Source: Falciphora oryzae (lineage: Eukaryota > Ascomycota > Sordariomycetes > Magnaporthales > Magnaporthaceae). From it: a DNA stretch of 64,000 nt. A model generated the notes under the pieces. That model worked only from the letters and a program-made list of their open reading frames with translations. It was not told where the DNA came from and did no database searches. Where the stretch lies: the NCBI GenBank assembly GCA_000733355.1, contig JNVV01000007.1, positions 928,624 to 992,623 on the forward strand. The letters run 5' to 3'. Positions 23,758-34,438 of the stretch are shown here, piece by piece; positions within the stretch are counted from its first letter, which is position 1; every line of letters starts with the position of its first letter. A program made the position numbers and the translations under genes.

Positions 23758-24597
23758 ACATGCGGCGGAAGGAGTCACTCTTGGAAGCATGCTGACTGCA
23801 GGTTGATAATCAGCGAGCAGCTCCATCCCGGTTTCTTGACCAACTGGGCGAAGAAATCCCCAAAGGGAAGAATGCGGCGGGCATCAGTGCCTGGTGTCTG
23901 TCCCAAGCAAGAAGCCCTTTGAGGAAACACGCGCGGCTTGTCATATTATCATCGGTGTATTCCTGCGGTGCGGCTCTTGCTTTTCGAAGGGTCAAAATAT
24001 CCGATACCGATCTGATGAAGCTAAGAGAAGGACATGGGACGGACTTGCCGATTTGAGAGATCTGATACTTTGCGCTCTGGCTTTTGGCTGATGGATCTGA
24101 CTGATGATGATTTTGGGCACCGTTGGTTTCCGGCCCCGGGTACTTAGGTGTGTGAAGAGTCTCTTCTCCCTTCGAACCCTCGACCCTAGGGGCCCTCTAG
24201 CGTCTCGGCTGCGACGCGGACATGGATTGTATTGTGGTGCCGCAAATGCAGACTCGAGGGGATATGCGAGGGAGGAAGACTGCGGCTGCCTCGTTCGGTG
24301 TTAGTTGGATTGATGCAGGTGGCCTGTGCGCGGGTGCTCCAGCTGTATCTTGAAGCTCAATCGGATGCCCAACCGTCCTTGGGCGGCATCCACGTACAGT
24401 GACCGACTGCCCCGCACTACACGGTGCAGTCCAGTCGGGCGGCCCTGAGTCGAGCCACCCGACGCCTTGTAGTTTCTCGTTGGTCGGGCTGATGTTCGGG
24501 GCATTGGAGGCTGATTGACCGCCCGTTTTGCACACCTGGTAGTCAAGCTCGGTCCGAAAGGCTGGTCTCGACTGGTTTGGCACCGCCTCTACATCAA

Positions 24598-26469
24598 ATG
24601 TTCACCGAGACGCCCGGCGCCGTCCTCCGCACCGCTACAAACATATCGCTCGGACGCCTGCGCACAGGAGTCGCCGCCTCGCCGCCGAGACAGTTGGCCC
24701 GTTTCTCGAGCCTGCCGCACAAGATGGCCCCGCCCAAGTCTGCCCACGACTTTCTCGACTTTGTCAACGCCTCGCCCACACGTGAGTCCGGCCTGTGCCC
24801 CGTGACGTGATGATATCGGACATGTGCTCCCGGGCTGACGGCTGCTGCAGCCTACCATGCCGTCGCCACCTCGGCCTCGCTGCTCGAGGCCGCCGGCTTC
24901 CAGCTGATCAAGGAGCGCGACAACTGGGCCTCCTCCCTCAAGCCGGGCGGCAAGTACTACCTGACCCGCAATGGCTCGTCCATCATCGCCTTTGCCATCG
25001 GCGCCAAGTGGCGGCCCGGCAACCCCTTCGCCATGGTCGGCGCCCACACCGACTCGCCCTGCCTGCGTCTCAAGCCCGTCAGCAAGAAGACCAACGTCGG
25101 CTTCCTGCAGGTCGGCGTCGAGTGCTACGGCGGCGGCATCTGGCACTCGTGGTTCGACCGCGATCTCGGCGTCGCCGGTCGCGCCCTCGTCAAGGACGCC
25201 GACGGCAACTTTGCCCAGCGCCTCGTCAAGGTCGACCGTCCCCTGCTCCGCATCCCAACCCTGGCCATCCACCTGGACCGCTCCACCGAGTTCAACCCCA
25301 ACAAGGAGACCCAGCTCTTCCCCATCGCCGGCCTGGTCGCCGCCGAGCTGAACCGGACCGGCGCCAAGACGGACGAGCCCGCCCCTGCCCCTGACGCCGA
25401 TGCCGAGGGCGCCGACTACCAGCCCCTCAAGCAGATGACCGAGAGGCACCACCCCTACATCATCGAGATCATCGCCGAGCACGTGGGCGTGGCCCCCGCC
25501 GACGTGGTCGACTTCGAGCTGGTGCTGTTCGACACGCAAAAGGCGTGCCTGGGCGGCCTCAACGACGAGTTCATCTTCTCGGCCCGTCTCGACAACCTCA
25601 ACATGACCTTCTGCACCGTCCGCGGCCTCATCGACTCGGTCAGCTCGCCGTCCAGCCTCGAGGCCGAGACGGCCGTCCGGCTGATCTCGTGCTTCGACCA
25701 CGAGGAGATCGGGTCCACGTCGAGCCAGGGCGCAAACTCCAACCTGCTGCCCACCGTCATCCGCCGCCTCTGCGCCGTGCCGCCGTCCCGCTTCGCCACC
25801 GAGGGCTCGTCCAGCGAGGACAACTCGTACCACAACATCGACGGCGCCGAGAGCGGCGAGGCCTCGACGGCGTTTGAGCAGTCGCTGGCCACCTCGTTCC
25901 TCATCTCGGCCGACATGGCGCACTCGGTCCACCCCAACTACGCCGCAAAGTACGAGAGCAGCCACGCGCCCGAGATGAACAAGGGCACCGTCATCAAGGT
26001 CAATGCCAACCAGCGCTACGCCACAAACTCGCCCGGGATCGTGCTGCTCCAGGAGTCGGCAAAGGTCGCGGGAGTGCCCCTGCAGCTGTTTGTCGTCCGC
26101 AACGACTCCCCCTGCGGCAGCACCATCGGGCCCATGCTCTCGGCCAAGACGGGCATCCGCACCCTCGACCTGGGCAACCCCCAGCTGAGCATGCACAGCA
26201 TNNNNNNNNNNNNNNNNNNNNNNNNNNNNNNNNNNNNNNNNNNNNNNNNNNNNNNNNNNGTCCGCAACGACTCCCCCTGCGGCAGCACCATCGGGCCCAT
26301 GCTCTCGGCCAAGACGGGCATCCGCACCCTCGACCTGGGCAACCCCCAGCTGAGCATGCACAGCATCCGCGAGACGGGCGGCTCGCACGACGTCGAGCAC
26401 TCGATTCGCCTGTTCGATGCCTTCCTGTCCAACTACTCCAAGCTCGAGGCCAAGATCCTTGTCGACTAG
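24598..26469 (+). CDS. Aspartyl aminopeptidase (M18), with assembly gap
   Basis: Zinc metallo-aminopeptidase of family M18 (DNPEP/yeast Ape4 type) that removes N-terminal Asp/Glu. Exons are 24598-24781 and 24851-26469, with a GTGAGT...CTGCAG intron of 69 nt. Metal-site motifs are complete: [41 protein letters not shown], and the last His in SMHSIRE. As assembled it has 600 residues, but 55 of these (58 N plus a second copy of 107 bp) are an artefact, so the real protein is about 545 residues. The ATG at 24598 adds about 42 residues that are Arg/Ser/Ala-rich and could be a mitochondrial presequence. A second in-frame ATG at 24724 ([19 protein letters not shown]) would give about 503 residues, the normal cytosolic size. 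Confidence 0.93.
26095..26366. repeat. 107-bp identical flanks around an assembly gap
   Basis: 26095-26201 and 26260-26366 are identical. Both encode the segment from [15 protein letters not shown] to NPQLSMHS of the M18 peptidase. Between them are only N. This is the pattern of two contig ends that overlap but were not merged. Confidence 0.95.
26202..26259. other. Assembly gap (58 N)
   Basis: Run of 58 N inside the peptidase gene. Duplicate plus gap is 165 bp, a multiple of three, so the reading frame stays open by chance and an automatic gene caller would keep the false 55-residue insertion. Confidence 0.98.
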
Positions 26470-27337
26470 AAGCCTTGAGCTAGACTCCTTTGTTCTCCGT
26501 CCCTCTGACTTATTAGAGTTGGGAAAAGTTGCGGAGATCTGCCTCCAATCGGGTAACTTCGGCGTTCTGCCGAAGGAAGTCAGGAAGCCTTGGATTACCC
26601 ATCTATATGATTGAGTGACAGTAGCTTCCTACCTAGTCATAACGTGTTGCCAATGAACGTATGTATGTCGACTTGGGTTACTAGAATGTCGGAAATGGAA
26701 ATCACACAATCTTGAGGAGAGCGTCTCGAGACACTCGGCGTGATCTGGGTCTCGTCCTTAGCTTCAGCCTCTTCTCATATTTCTGCTATTTGGGTAATCT
26801 TATGGCGTTTAAAAGCCTTCTCGAAAACGCCACGAGCTACCGTCCCTCCCGGCGAGTCTGATGAACGACAAAACTTACACCACCTGCTTAGGTTTAGTCA
26901 CGGCTTGGAATAGTCAAATAAGGCGCCGAGGCAGTTTGCGCACCGTCCTCCTTTTTTCCTCCTCCGGATCTCTCCTGTCGTCTATAAAAAGAGGACAAAG
27001 GACGGTCGTTGTGCCGCCGCTCGTTCACCCTCCCATAGCCAGCCCTCGACCTCCTGCCTCCAGCATCAACCGCCGCCTGGCGACCGCCTGCGGTGGATGG
27101 GAATCCGATACAACCGGGTCGTGCTCTTTGCTTTCTTGGCTTATTTTGCTTGTGTTTTTGTTTGATTTTCTTGGTCTTTACTTTCGATTCTTTCTTCTAC
27201 TCTCGCTCAGTGTCCGTATTCCATTCGACACCCCACGTCGCCAGGCGCCTCGGCCTTACAGACCTGCCCGCCCCGGTGGCGACCTCGCCGACTTGGAACT
27301 GCCCAATCCGTACCACACTCACCAAGGCCCCCCTGAA
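26470..27337. other. Intergenic with a TATA-type promoter
   Basis: Holds the 3' end of the M18 gene and the upstream region of the disrupted candidate gene. No gene supported up to 27337, although an ORF is open in the candidate's frame from 26861. The part from 27000 on is C/T-rich, as in fungal 5' leaders. Confidence 0.5.
26982..26989 (+). promoter_or_regulatory. TATA-like box
   Basis: CTATAAAAAG is a good match to a TATA box. It is followed by a pyrimidine-rich leader and, about 350 bp later, by the ATG at 27338 of the frame-disrupted candidate gene. No other start codon nearby explains it. Confidence 0.45.
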
Positions 27338-28467
27338 ATGTGCATCTACGATGAGCTGAGGAATACGGCCGAGGCGCCCGGCAGCAGAACCCGCGGCCCG
27401 GCTTCGGTGAACGCGTCCGGCGCCCGGGCCCGGAGAACCGCCGACCTCGACTTGTCCACCACCGCCGGCTACCCGATCCCGAGCCGGCAGCAGCTCTGGT
27501 ACCGGCCCCCGTGCGTCTGCAACCTGCCGGGGCCACGGCCCCTCTGCGCGGGCTGCCGCTGCCCACCCATCCTCCCCCCCTCCCCGTGGATCCCGACGTG
27601 GCCGAACCCGCGCCTGCAGCCCGCGGGGCGCGCTGCTCCGGCTGGCCGAGAGCGGCGGCGGCGGCGGCGGCGGCGAGGACCTCGGGCACGGCTGCAACCT
27701 GGCCGTGGGGAGGGTGCGGGAGCTGGCGGCGGGCATTGTCGCGCGCCGCGGTGTCGGGTACTACGATCTGCTCAAGGCGTCGGTGTATGACGATTGTGGC
27801 GGTGGGCCTTGGGATGAGGAGGAGGAGGAGGAGGAGCCGCGGTCGGAGAGCAGCACCCAGCCCCGGCCACAGGAGGAGGAGCATGCGGACAGCGGCGGCA
27901 GCTGGGCCGCGGTGGACTGGGCGGAGAGCAGCAGCAGCGACGACCTGGTCCACGAGGAGGAGGAGGAAGAGGCGGGGCCCAGCTCCCTGGTCGAAGTGCC
28001 CCCGATACCGATCCCGACGTCGAAGCAGCAGCAGCAGCAGCAGCACCAGCGGCGGCCCCGCGGCCACGGGCCCCGCCAAGCCCGCGAACGGAAGCGGCAA
28101 ACGCACCCGCGGGCGTCCGTCTTCGGCGCCATCGGGGACCGACCCGAGGGGCCCGCTAGCCGAGGAGGCGCAGCCGGCAACCCTGCCCCTGCTCGCGCCC
28201 GGGGGCTGGGCTTTAGCTGAGCCGGAGGAGAAGTCGCCGGCACACGTGGCGCTGGAAGGGGAAGTAGCGCGGGCAGGGCGAGGACGATGACGATGACGAG
28301 GAGGAGGAAGACACCCCTCTTAGCCCCCGGGACCAGGGCCGCGATCGCGACCTTGGCGAGCGTGGCGGTGGAGATGCCGACTATGTGGTGGCGGACTTTC
28401 TTTGTCGAGGCAACTCTCCACGGACAGAGCGCTCCCGGAACACTCTTCTTGAGGGGGGAAAAAATCT
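27338..28467 (+). pseudogene. Frame-disrupted hypothetical gene, acidic
   Basis: I do not recognise the family. Protein-like, GC3-rich sequence runs through this stretch but changes frame. It starts at MCIYDELRNTAEA (27338), with a Cys cluster CVCNLPGPRPLCAGCRC. By 27630 the plausible frame has moved by +1 (LLRLAESGGGG; ELAAGIVARRGVGYYDLLKA; EEEEEEE; SSSSDDLVHEEEEEEAGPSS). After a CAG repeat near 28025-28045 it moves +1 again (GKRTRGRPSSAPSG, an AT-hook-like core; then EEAQPATLPLLAPGGWAL). Near 28265-28283 it moves +1 once more (DDDDDEEEEDTPLSPRDQ; DADYVVADFLCRGNSP). No introns with good branch points explain the shifts. Either this is a decaying orphan gene or the sequence carries indel errors; the nearby assembly gap makes errors credible. 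Confidence 0.35.
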
Positions 28468-29769
28468 GTTTTTTTTTTTTTTTTTTTTCCTTCTTACTCT
28501 TTGCCTCTCCAGGTCTTCCCGTTTTCCCTGTCAAATTGGGCTTCTCTTTATTCATAATATCTAGGACGTGATAGGCTGTTTCTTCCATTGTACCCTCGCA
28601 CGTTCACTTGCTGTCCTGGGTTACATAGGGGTTCGGATGCAGAAGAGACAGGGGAGAGGAGGAAAGGGAGAGGACCAGGGCTTATGACTGAACGAGAAGA
28701 TTGTCTCAGGGGCGCGCTTCGGAAGAGACTGAAGTCATGATCATATGCGCGTTTTTAGCCGCTCAACGGTTCTTGCATTTGATAGCTTTCAGCAGTTAAT
28801 TCGGCGGTTTTACACAAGCTGTACCAAATATTACGATTGAGTGATAAAAAACAGGGGCCAAGTTCGCAGCGAACAATCAAGTGGTGATCACACATAGATC
28901 CCGGGTAACCGATATTAAGCCATCTAGCGACGCCTTCAAAACACTCTGGAGCCTCGTTGTGATATTTGGGCACACGGCGGCCGTCCAAAGTTAGTCTTCT
29001 CAAATACTAGTATCCGCACACAGTGGCTATTTTGGAAAAGACTCCTTCGAGGTGCAAAACTTCACAGCAAACCATGGCCGTGACAACTTTGTTTATCCCG
29101 CTTTTGCTGTGCGCTAGCTAAAGGCAGATGAAAGATGGGAAGGCATTGATGATGGCGTGGCGCTGGGGTCTTGATCAAGCATAGGTTCACTTCTCTCCGA
29201 GACCAGGGAGCTTTCCGGCAGACGAACAGGTTAAACGCAGGGTGGGATCGGAAGGTAGAAAGCAGCGAGAGGATCTTCGAAAGTAAAACACAAGGAAATG
29301 GGTGGCATCCTGAATCCAAAAGAGGTACATTCGGAGTGCACGGTCTAGAATCGGGGGCAACGCGCTATCATTTTGAAAAGAGAAGTTGGTCTTGCCGTGG
29401 CAGTGAGTAAACAATCAGCCATCCACATACCACTCTCCAACATGGCCTCCCATTCTTCCCCTCCTCTGCTCGGCTTCGTCCCTCGTGAAAGATATGGCCG
29501 AACCTCAGCTCGATTTCTTTTTGGATTTTGCTTGTTCTTGTCGGTCTCGACTGAGAGCTGACGTCTATAATAGTCCCACCAAATAAAACGTGAAAAGGGG
29601 GGAAAAGCATGGGCTGTGTAAAACTCCTTCACCTGCGCCAATGAGCCACAAAAGGGGCTTGGATGTGGGATTTGGTGTGTTTGTTTTATGTTGTATCGAT
29701 TTGTGGGTGTGTTGCATATGTCCAATTGCTGGTCTTCCCCCTAGTCTCCCCTCCGACTTCCCGTCCTCA
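28468..29769. other. Intergenic, 3' of LOS1
   Basis: No gene supported. It begins with a T-run of about 22 near 28470 and becomes less GC-rich from 28550 to 29400. The right end should hold the 3' UTR of LOS1, which is transcribed leftward. Confidence 0.5.
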
Positions 29770-32700
29770 TCACCGCCGGCTCTTGACAAGGTTATGCAGG
29801 TAGTTGCCAAACACCTTCTTCTCGGTTGACGTGGTCATAGACCGGAGGAATTCTGTCCCGTCAACACCGAGAAGGGGGAATAGCGAGCTCTGCAGGTGGT
29901 TGATGAAGGCATCTCCCGTCTTGGTGTAAATAGCCTGCTCCAGGCCCGCGATCTCGTTGAGCACCTGCTTCGTCTGTGCGTCCTTACCCGGGTTGAACTG
30001 CGGGTCCTTCATGACCTCCCAGCAAGCCGGATGGAAGCGATCAATCATGAACTGGTCGAACCCCGGAATGGCTGGCGAAGGGGCGCACGTAGGTGCAGAG
30101 GGATTCACCGCAATGTTCGCAACGTCCGGGCCTCCCCAGGCGCCCACGACGCGGGTGAGCGTAGAGAAGGCTAGCCGACTAGCCACCATGTTACCGTGGC
30201 CGATCGTCTTGGCTAGGGTAATGACAGAGGAGATGAGCTGTTCGAAGAAGCCCTGGTTGGTCTCGCTGACCAGAACACTCCCAAGCTGGTTGTCGAGAAT
30301 AACCAGCAGGAAGGTGAGATACTCCCTCCGTAGCTCACCCAGCTGCACCTCGTCGTCTGTGCCCGTGATAGGCTCGCCCAGAGCGCCAAACACGCGCTGG
30401 AGGAGAGGAGTGAGCAAGAGGTCGAGCACGCTCGAGATTTCTGCTTTGAAGCTATGGACGACCTGGTCGAGGAGCCGGAGAAACATGGCCATTTCATCCT
30501 TGGTCGAGCTTTGGGACAAAAGACCCTCGATCCACCGGGGGAGCTGTGGCAGAACGGCGGACCCAAGCACATTTAACATGCGCGAGAAGGCGAAGCGACA
30601 GGCGACCCGGATATCGCTCGCCGAGTTGAGCTCTCCAAGCGCGATAAGAATGGCTTCGGCTGCCCTAGAAAACTCGTCCGACACGAGCTTGTCAGGAGCC
30701 TGCCTCTGGTTGCCCTGTCCTCTGTTGTCCGAAAAACCGTAGGCCAGAGTGCCCAGCGCCATAATGACGTGGTGAATCTGTAGCACGGCCTGCGTGTCGC
30801 CCGACTTGGCCTTGGAAAGATGGCTTTCCATATCAGAAAAGAGGGGATCCATGACTGAGCGCGCGTACAAGGCCTGCTTCTCAGCAGGCGTGGCTTGGGT
30901 GGAAGAGATGTAGCCAATAGCCTCGAAGAGGTACAGTTGGCTGTTGAAGACGGCATTGGCCGAGTTGTCTGTCTCGTCCGAGGACATGTCGTCCTCCTCG
31001 CCATCGTCGTCGGGAACCTCGGCCTTGATGGGTAGAAGGTCTGCGATGGACTGGATGATGGTCTCGGCCACGTTGCCAACCTGTGCACGGAGCTGCTTGA
31101 CGAATCGGTGGAACAGGTACCACGATCGCACACGCAGTCTCGGGTGGTCGTGGTGCACTAGGCGGACAAAGTTTTCCAGTACACGAGGAATATACGCCTG
31201 GTTCTGCTCAAAGAATTGGCAGTACCGTACACATATCTCCAAGTACTGGAGGAGAATGCCAGGGTGGGAATACTCGGCGACACCTGGGTGTTTTTTTTTT
31301 TTTGGTGAACAAGAGTTAGCAAGCTACTTGGGCGAGGTCGAGGCCTCAGGGCAATGCATGGTAGCCATGAAGGCTGCGAGAATCAGATGGCGCTTGGGGC
31401 CTCTTACCCGACTCAACCAGTTTACGCATCATGGCGTCTAACCTTTCTGCTGCCGCGCTGGAACCCTGACCCTTAGGGGTCGCGCCTTGGCCGGGCAGAG
31501 TGATCTCGCCGAACAGCATCAACTCATAAAGGGCAAGGTCGACGTCCCGCCAGTCCATCTGGGCGCCGCGCTCGTTCAGATTTTGCAGAGTCGTGGCCAC
31601 GAGGTTGCTGATGACCTCGATAAAGAGGTTCTCATCGACTGCAGCCACGCTCTTCTGGAGATTCTGCAACCGCTTGCGCAGGTCCAAAAACTCGGCCTCC
31701 TCCTCACCCTCCTCACTCTCGAACCACCGCGAGGTCTCGTCGAAGCGCATCTTGGTAACTATGGCATCCAAAATAGGGCTGAGCATAGATCGATACGTAT
31801 CGGGCAAATTCGGGACCTTTCGCAGGAATGTCAGAATGTCGGTGAGGGAGGCTATCACGGTTGAGCAGACCTCGTCAAACTCGTCGGCGAAGAAGCGGAG
31901 AAGAAGGGGGAGAAAGTCCTGCAAGTGCTGCTCGGCCTTTGCGCGGGAGTCGTTGGGCACCGAGTTGTCCTCGAGGACGCGCACGATGTCGGTGACGGCT
32001 GTGTTGACCAGCTTGGCCACGGCCTCGGCCAGGTCGGTGTCGTACCGGGGGGTCTGACGGAAATCGTTGAGTGGCGGGCTGGCAACCAGCTCGGCGATAA
32101 TCTGGCGCAGGTTGAGGAAGCTGATCAGCTCCGTCTTGTCGACAGGCTTCATCTTCTTGCCAACAATCTCGTTGAAGGCCTCGATGGCAGCGTCCCGGAT
32201 GAGGTCGGTACCAGACGTGGGGCGGCCGATCAGTGGGAAGATCAGGTTCAGCATGCCCTGGGTAATGACGAGCGAGATGTCGATCCAGCTGACCCACTTC
32301 CCCAGGACTTTCATGGTGAGCTCAACGATGGAGTCGTCGCGGCCCGCGTACTGGGCGAGCAGGTCCTGCCAGGACTCGACAACGGCGCGCATGTCGCGCT
32401 CACGGATGGCATCCTTGAGGCTGGTGTTGCGCTTGGCCTCGCTGGACTGACGGGCCAGGATGACGTCGGCGATCTCATCGTGGACTGAGCCAAGGATGCG
32501 CAGGTAGAGGACCACGCCTTGAACGTTGTCCCTCTGACGAGGGTTGGCGGCGTCCGAGGCGGTTAGGCTAAGGAAATCGCCGAGGAAGGTCTCCCAACCG
32601 CCGTTGTAGAGGTGTGCGAAGAGGTACGTCAAGGTCTGGGCGAGCTTGTTCTGGAGATGAGGAGGGTCGGCGGCCTCCTGGGCGCCGGGGCCGTAGGAGC

Positions 32701-33257
32701 GCCTAGCATAGCCGAACAGGGTATCTTTTAAAAACAGCAGGCTTTGGGAGTCGAGGGCGCCCGTGTGGACGGCCTGGTTGACGATCTCGAGCGACACGAG
32801 ACGGACGACATCGGAGGTGCGGGGCCACCGAGTGAATAGCGTGGTGGATATCTGCCAGGCCTGCGGGTCGCTCCTGAGCTGGGTGAGGAACTCGAACGCC
32901 TGGGCCTTTAATGAGGCTTCAGCCTGGGGGTCCCAGGCCACGCGGATCGCGTTCTCGATCTGAAGGTGCGGTGCGCGGGGGAGGGCACGCGACCCAAGAT
33001 TAACAACGTCAGTGTCATGTCCAAGGTTTTGTGCATGGGTGCTGGTATTATTGGGGTGTGTGGTGGTGTGAATGCGTGCATGTATAGAGTGGCTGCCCGG
33101 TGGTGGTGGTCTGCTTTCTTGGCCTATCTGCTGGCGTGGTCGTCCCAACCCGGACGGGCGTGGTGTTCCCCGCAGTGCGGTTGAGCCACATCGCGGGGCG
33201 GGCAGCGACCGTCAAATCCCCTCGGGCGGGCATGGGCTTGCTTACCTGCGCGTCCAT
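29770..33257 (-). CDS. LOS1: Exportin-T, tRNA nuclear export receptor
   Basis: Karyopherin-beta that carries mature tRNA out of the nucleus with Ran-GTP (yeast Los1, human XPOT). Three coding exons: 33257-33246, 32959-31408 and 31283-29770; total 1025 residues, normal for the family. The first exon codes only for MDAQ. After a 286-nt intron it continues as IENAIRVAWDPQAEASLKAQ, followed by AFEFLTQLRSDPQAWQ, the characteristic start of fungal Los1. HEAT-type helices fill the rest. Family blocks include RLVSLEIVNQAVHTG, MLNLIFPLIGRPTSGTDLI, YCQFFEQNQAYIPRVLENF, VRLVHHDHPRLRVRSWYLF and LYLFEAIGYISSTQ. An acidic loop (DDDGEEDDMSSDETD) lies near residue 600. The second intron has a T-rich stretch (A-run on the minus strand, then CACCCAG) at its acceptor. 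Confidence 0.95.
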
Positions 33258-34438
33258 TTTCTATGCGCCACTGGAGCGTTACAAACAAGTGAAAAGTAGA
33301 AGAGGAAGATGGCAAAAAAACAAAAGAAAAAGAATGGACCAAGACAGGTAGGCTCTCGGCGTCGTTAGTCAGCTGCGGTTGAACGGCAGCCCTTTACCAG
33401 TGCACGCAGCATAGTTGTTGAGCCGCGGGTGAAGCTACCGAGCATGCATGCCTGGCAGCTGAGCGTAAAATCGAAGGTCGGTGTGTGTCTGGGTTTTGCC
33501 TTGATGGTTGGGCTGGCACGGCACCAACCGATGCGCGCACGACTGTTCGGGGTTTCCTGGCTGGCCCGGACTGGTTCGACAGCAGACAAACCGAGGTCAC
33601 TCGATCCCCCGTGCTTGCTGGTTCAGGTATCCGAGTGCAGAGTTTTGGTTGGAGGCGGTCGCGGGAGGAAAAGGGAGGCTGTCCGGCTCTTTGCCCACAA
33701 AAAAATTCGACTCTGCTGGGTATTGCGTGCGAGGTGCGGATAAAATCTCAGGCGGGCGCGACGGCTGAGGGCGGGAAAGCTTTGGGGGATAACCTTGATG
33801 CCCTATGCCCAAATCGTCGCCTTTTTTGTTGTTCCAGTCTGGTTCTGCCCGCCCTTCGACCCGCGCTGCTTGGTGGGGCAGGGCTCCCCAGCCTTCCAAG
33901 CTCCGACTCGGCGGTCAAAAAAATGCGCGTGGGTTTATGATCAGGCACAAGCAGTCAGGACAAAGAGCCCCTCCAATTTGGAGATCCCTTCTTTCCCCCA
34001 CCAGCCCCGTGGCCGACCAAGGCTTGCCAATATCTCTCTTGTAGCCGTCGCCCTTTATGCCTGCCCGCCCCAGTTAGGTCCCCGTCGAGAAATGTGTTCG
34101 GCCTCAATTCACCTCACGTCAGCTCCATCCGCCCTGGACGTTCCACTAGCCTGGATACTGGGCCTGGGAATCCATGTCTTTTTTTGTTCTGGTCATGAAG
34201 CGTAGATCTGTCTGTCAAGCTGCCCTCCTTCGACAACCGCAGGTGGTACGTAGTTACATGACTTCCTCCCATCGCAGATTCTTGCGTCAAGTCAAAAGTT
34301 ATGTATTAGCCGTTCAAATAAGCCGTCCCCCAAAACGCCCCTCAAATTCCTGGCTAGGGTCACAGCCAGGATCTTTTGTTATAACAGACAAACCGACAAG
34401 GATAAGACGAAGGATGTGATACAAGAGAACGGTCAGTC
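33258..34438. promoter_or_regulatory. LOS1 upstream region / POB3 3' end
   Basis: About 1.2 kb between two minus-strand genes. It should hold the LOS1 promoter (left) and the POB3 3' UTR (right). No TATA box is evident. Several short ORFs are judged to be noise. Confidence 0.5.

Larger units (their letters stand above)
16058..24597. other. 8.5 kb region without a supportable gene
   Basis: The longest gene-free stretch in the window, 3' of RPE1 and 5' of the M18 peptidase gene. No ORF on either strand shows a domain, signal peptide or convincing exon chain. The sequence is marked by long homopolymer and GAAA tracts (about 16459-16476, 16769-16798, 18375-18396, 18929-18967, 19267-19303, 21674-21719, 23214-23245, 23727-23757), C/T-rich stretches and one perfect 10-bp hairpin at 17861-17883. 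It could hold long regulatory DNA, noncoding transcripts or a gene with very short exons. I saw no tRNA or 5S rRNA by eye. Confidence 0.5.

Noticed and set aside
24589..26400. 603-codon minus-strand ORF opposite the M18 peptidase
   Set aside because: Antisense shadow of a GC3-rich gene; the Val/Gly/Asp-rich composition mirrors the sense codons.
27207..28106. 299-codon minus-strand ORF with many Leu runs
   Set aside because: Antisense of Glu- and Gln-coding repeats; no membrane-protein pattern apart from homopolymeric Leu.
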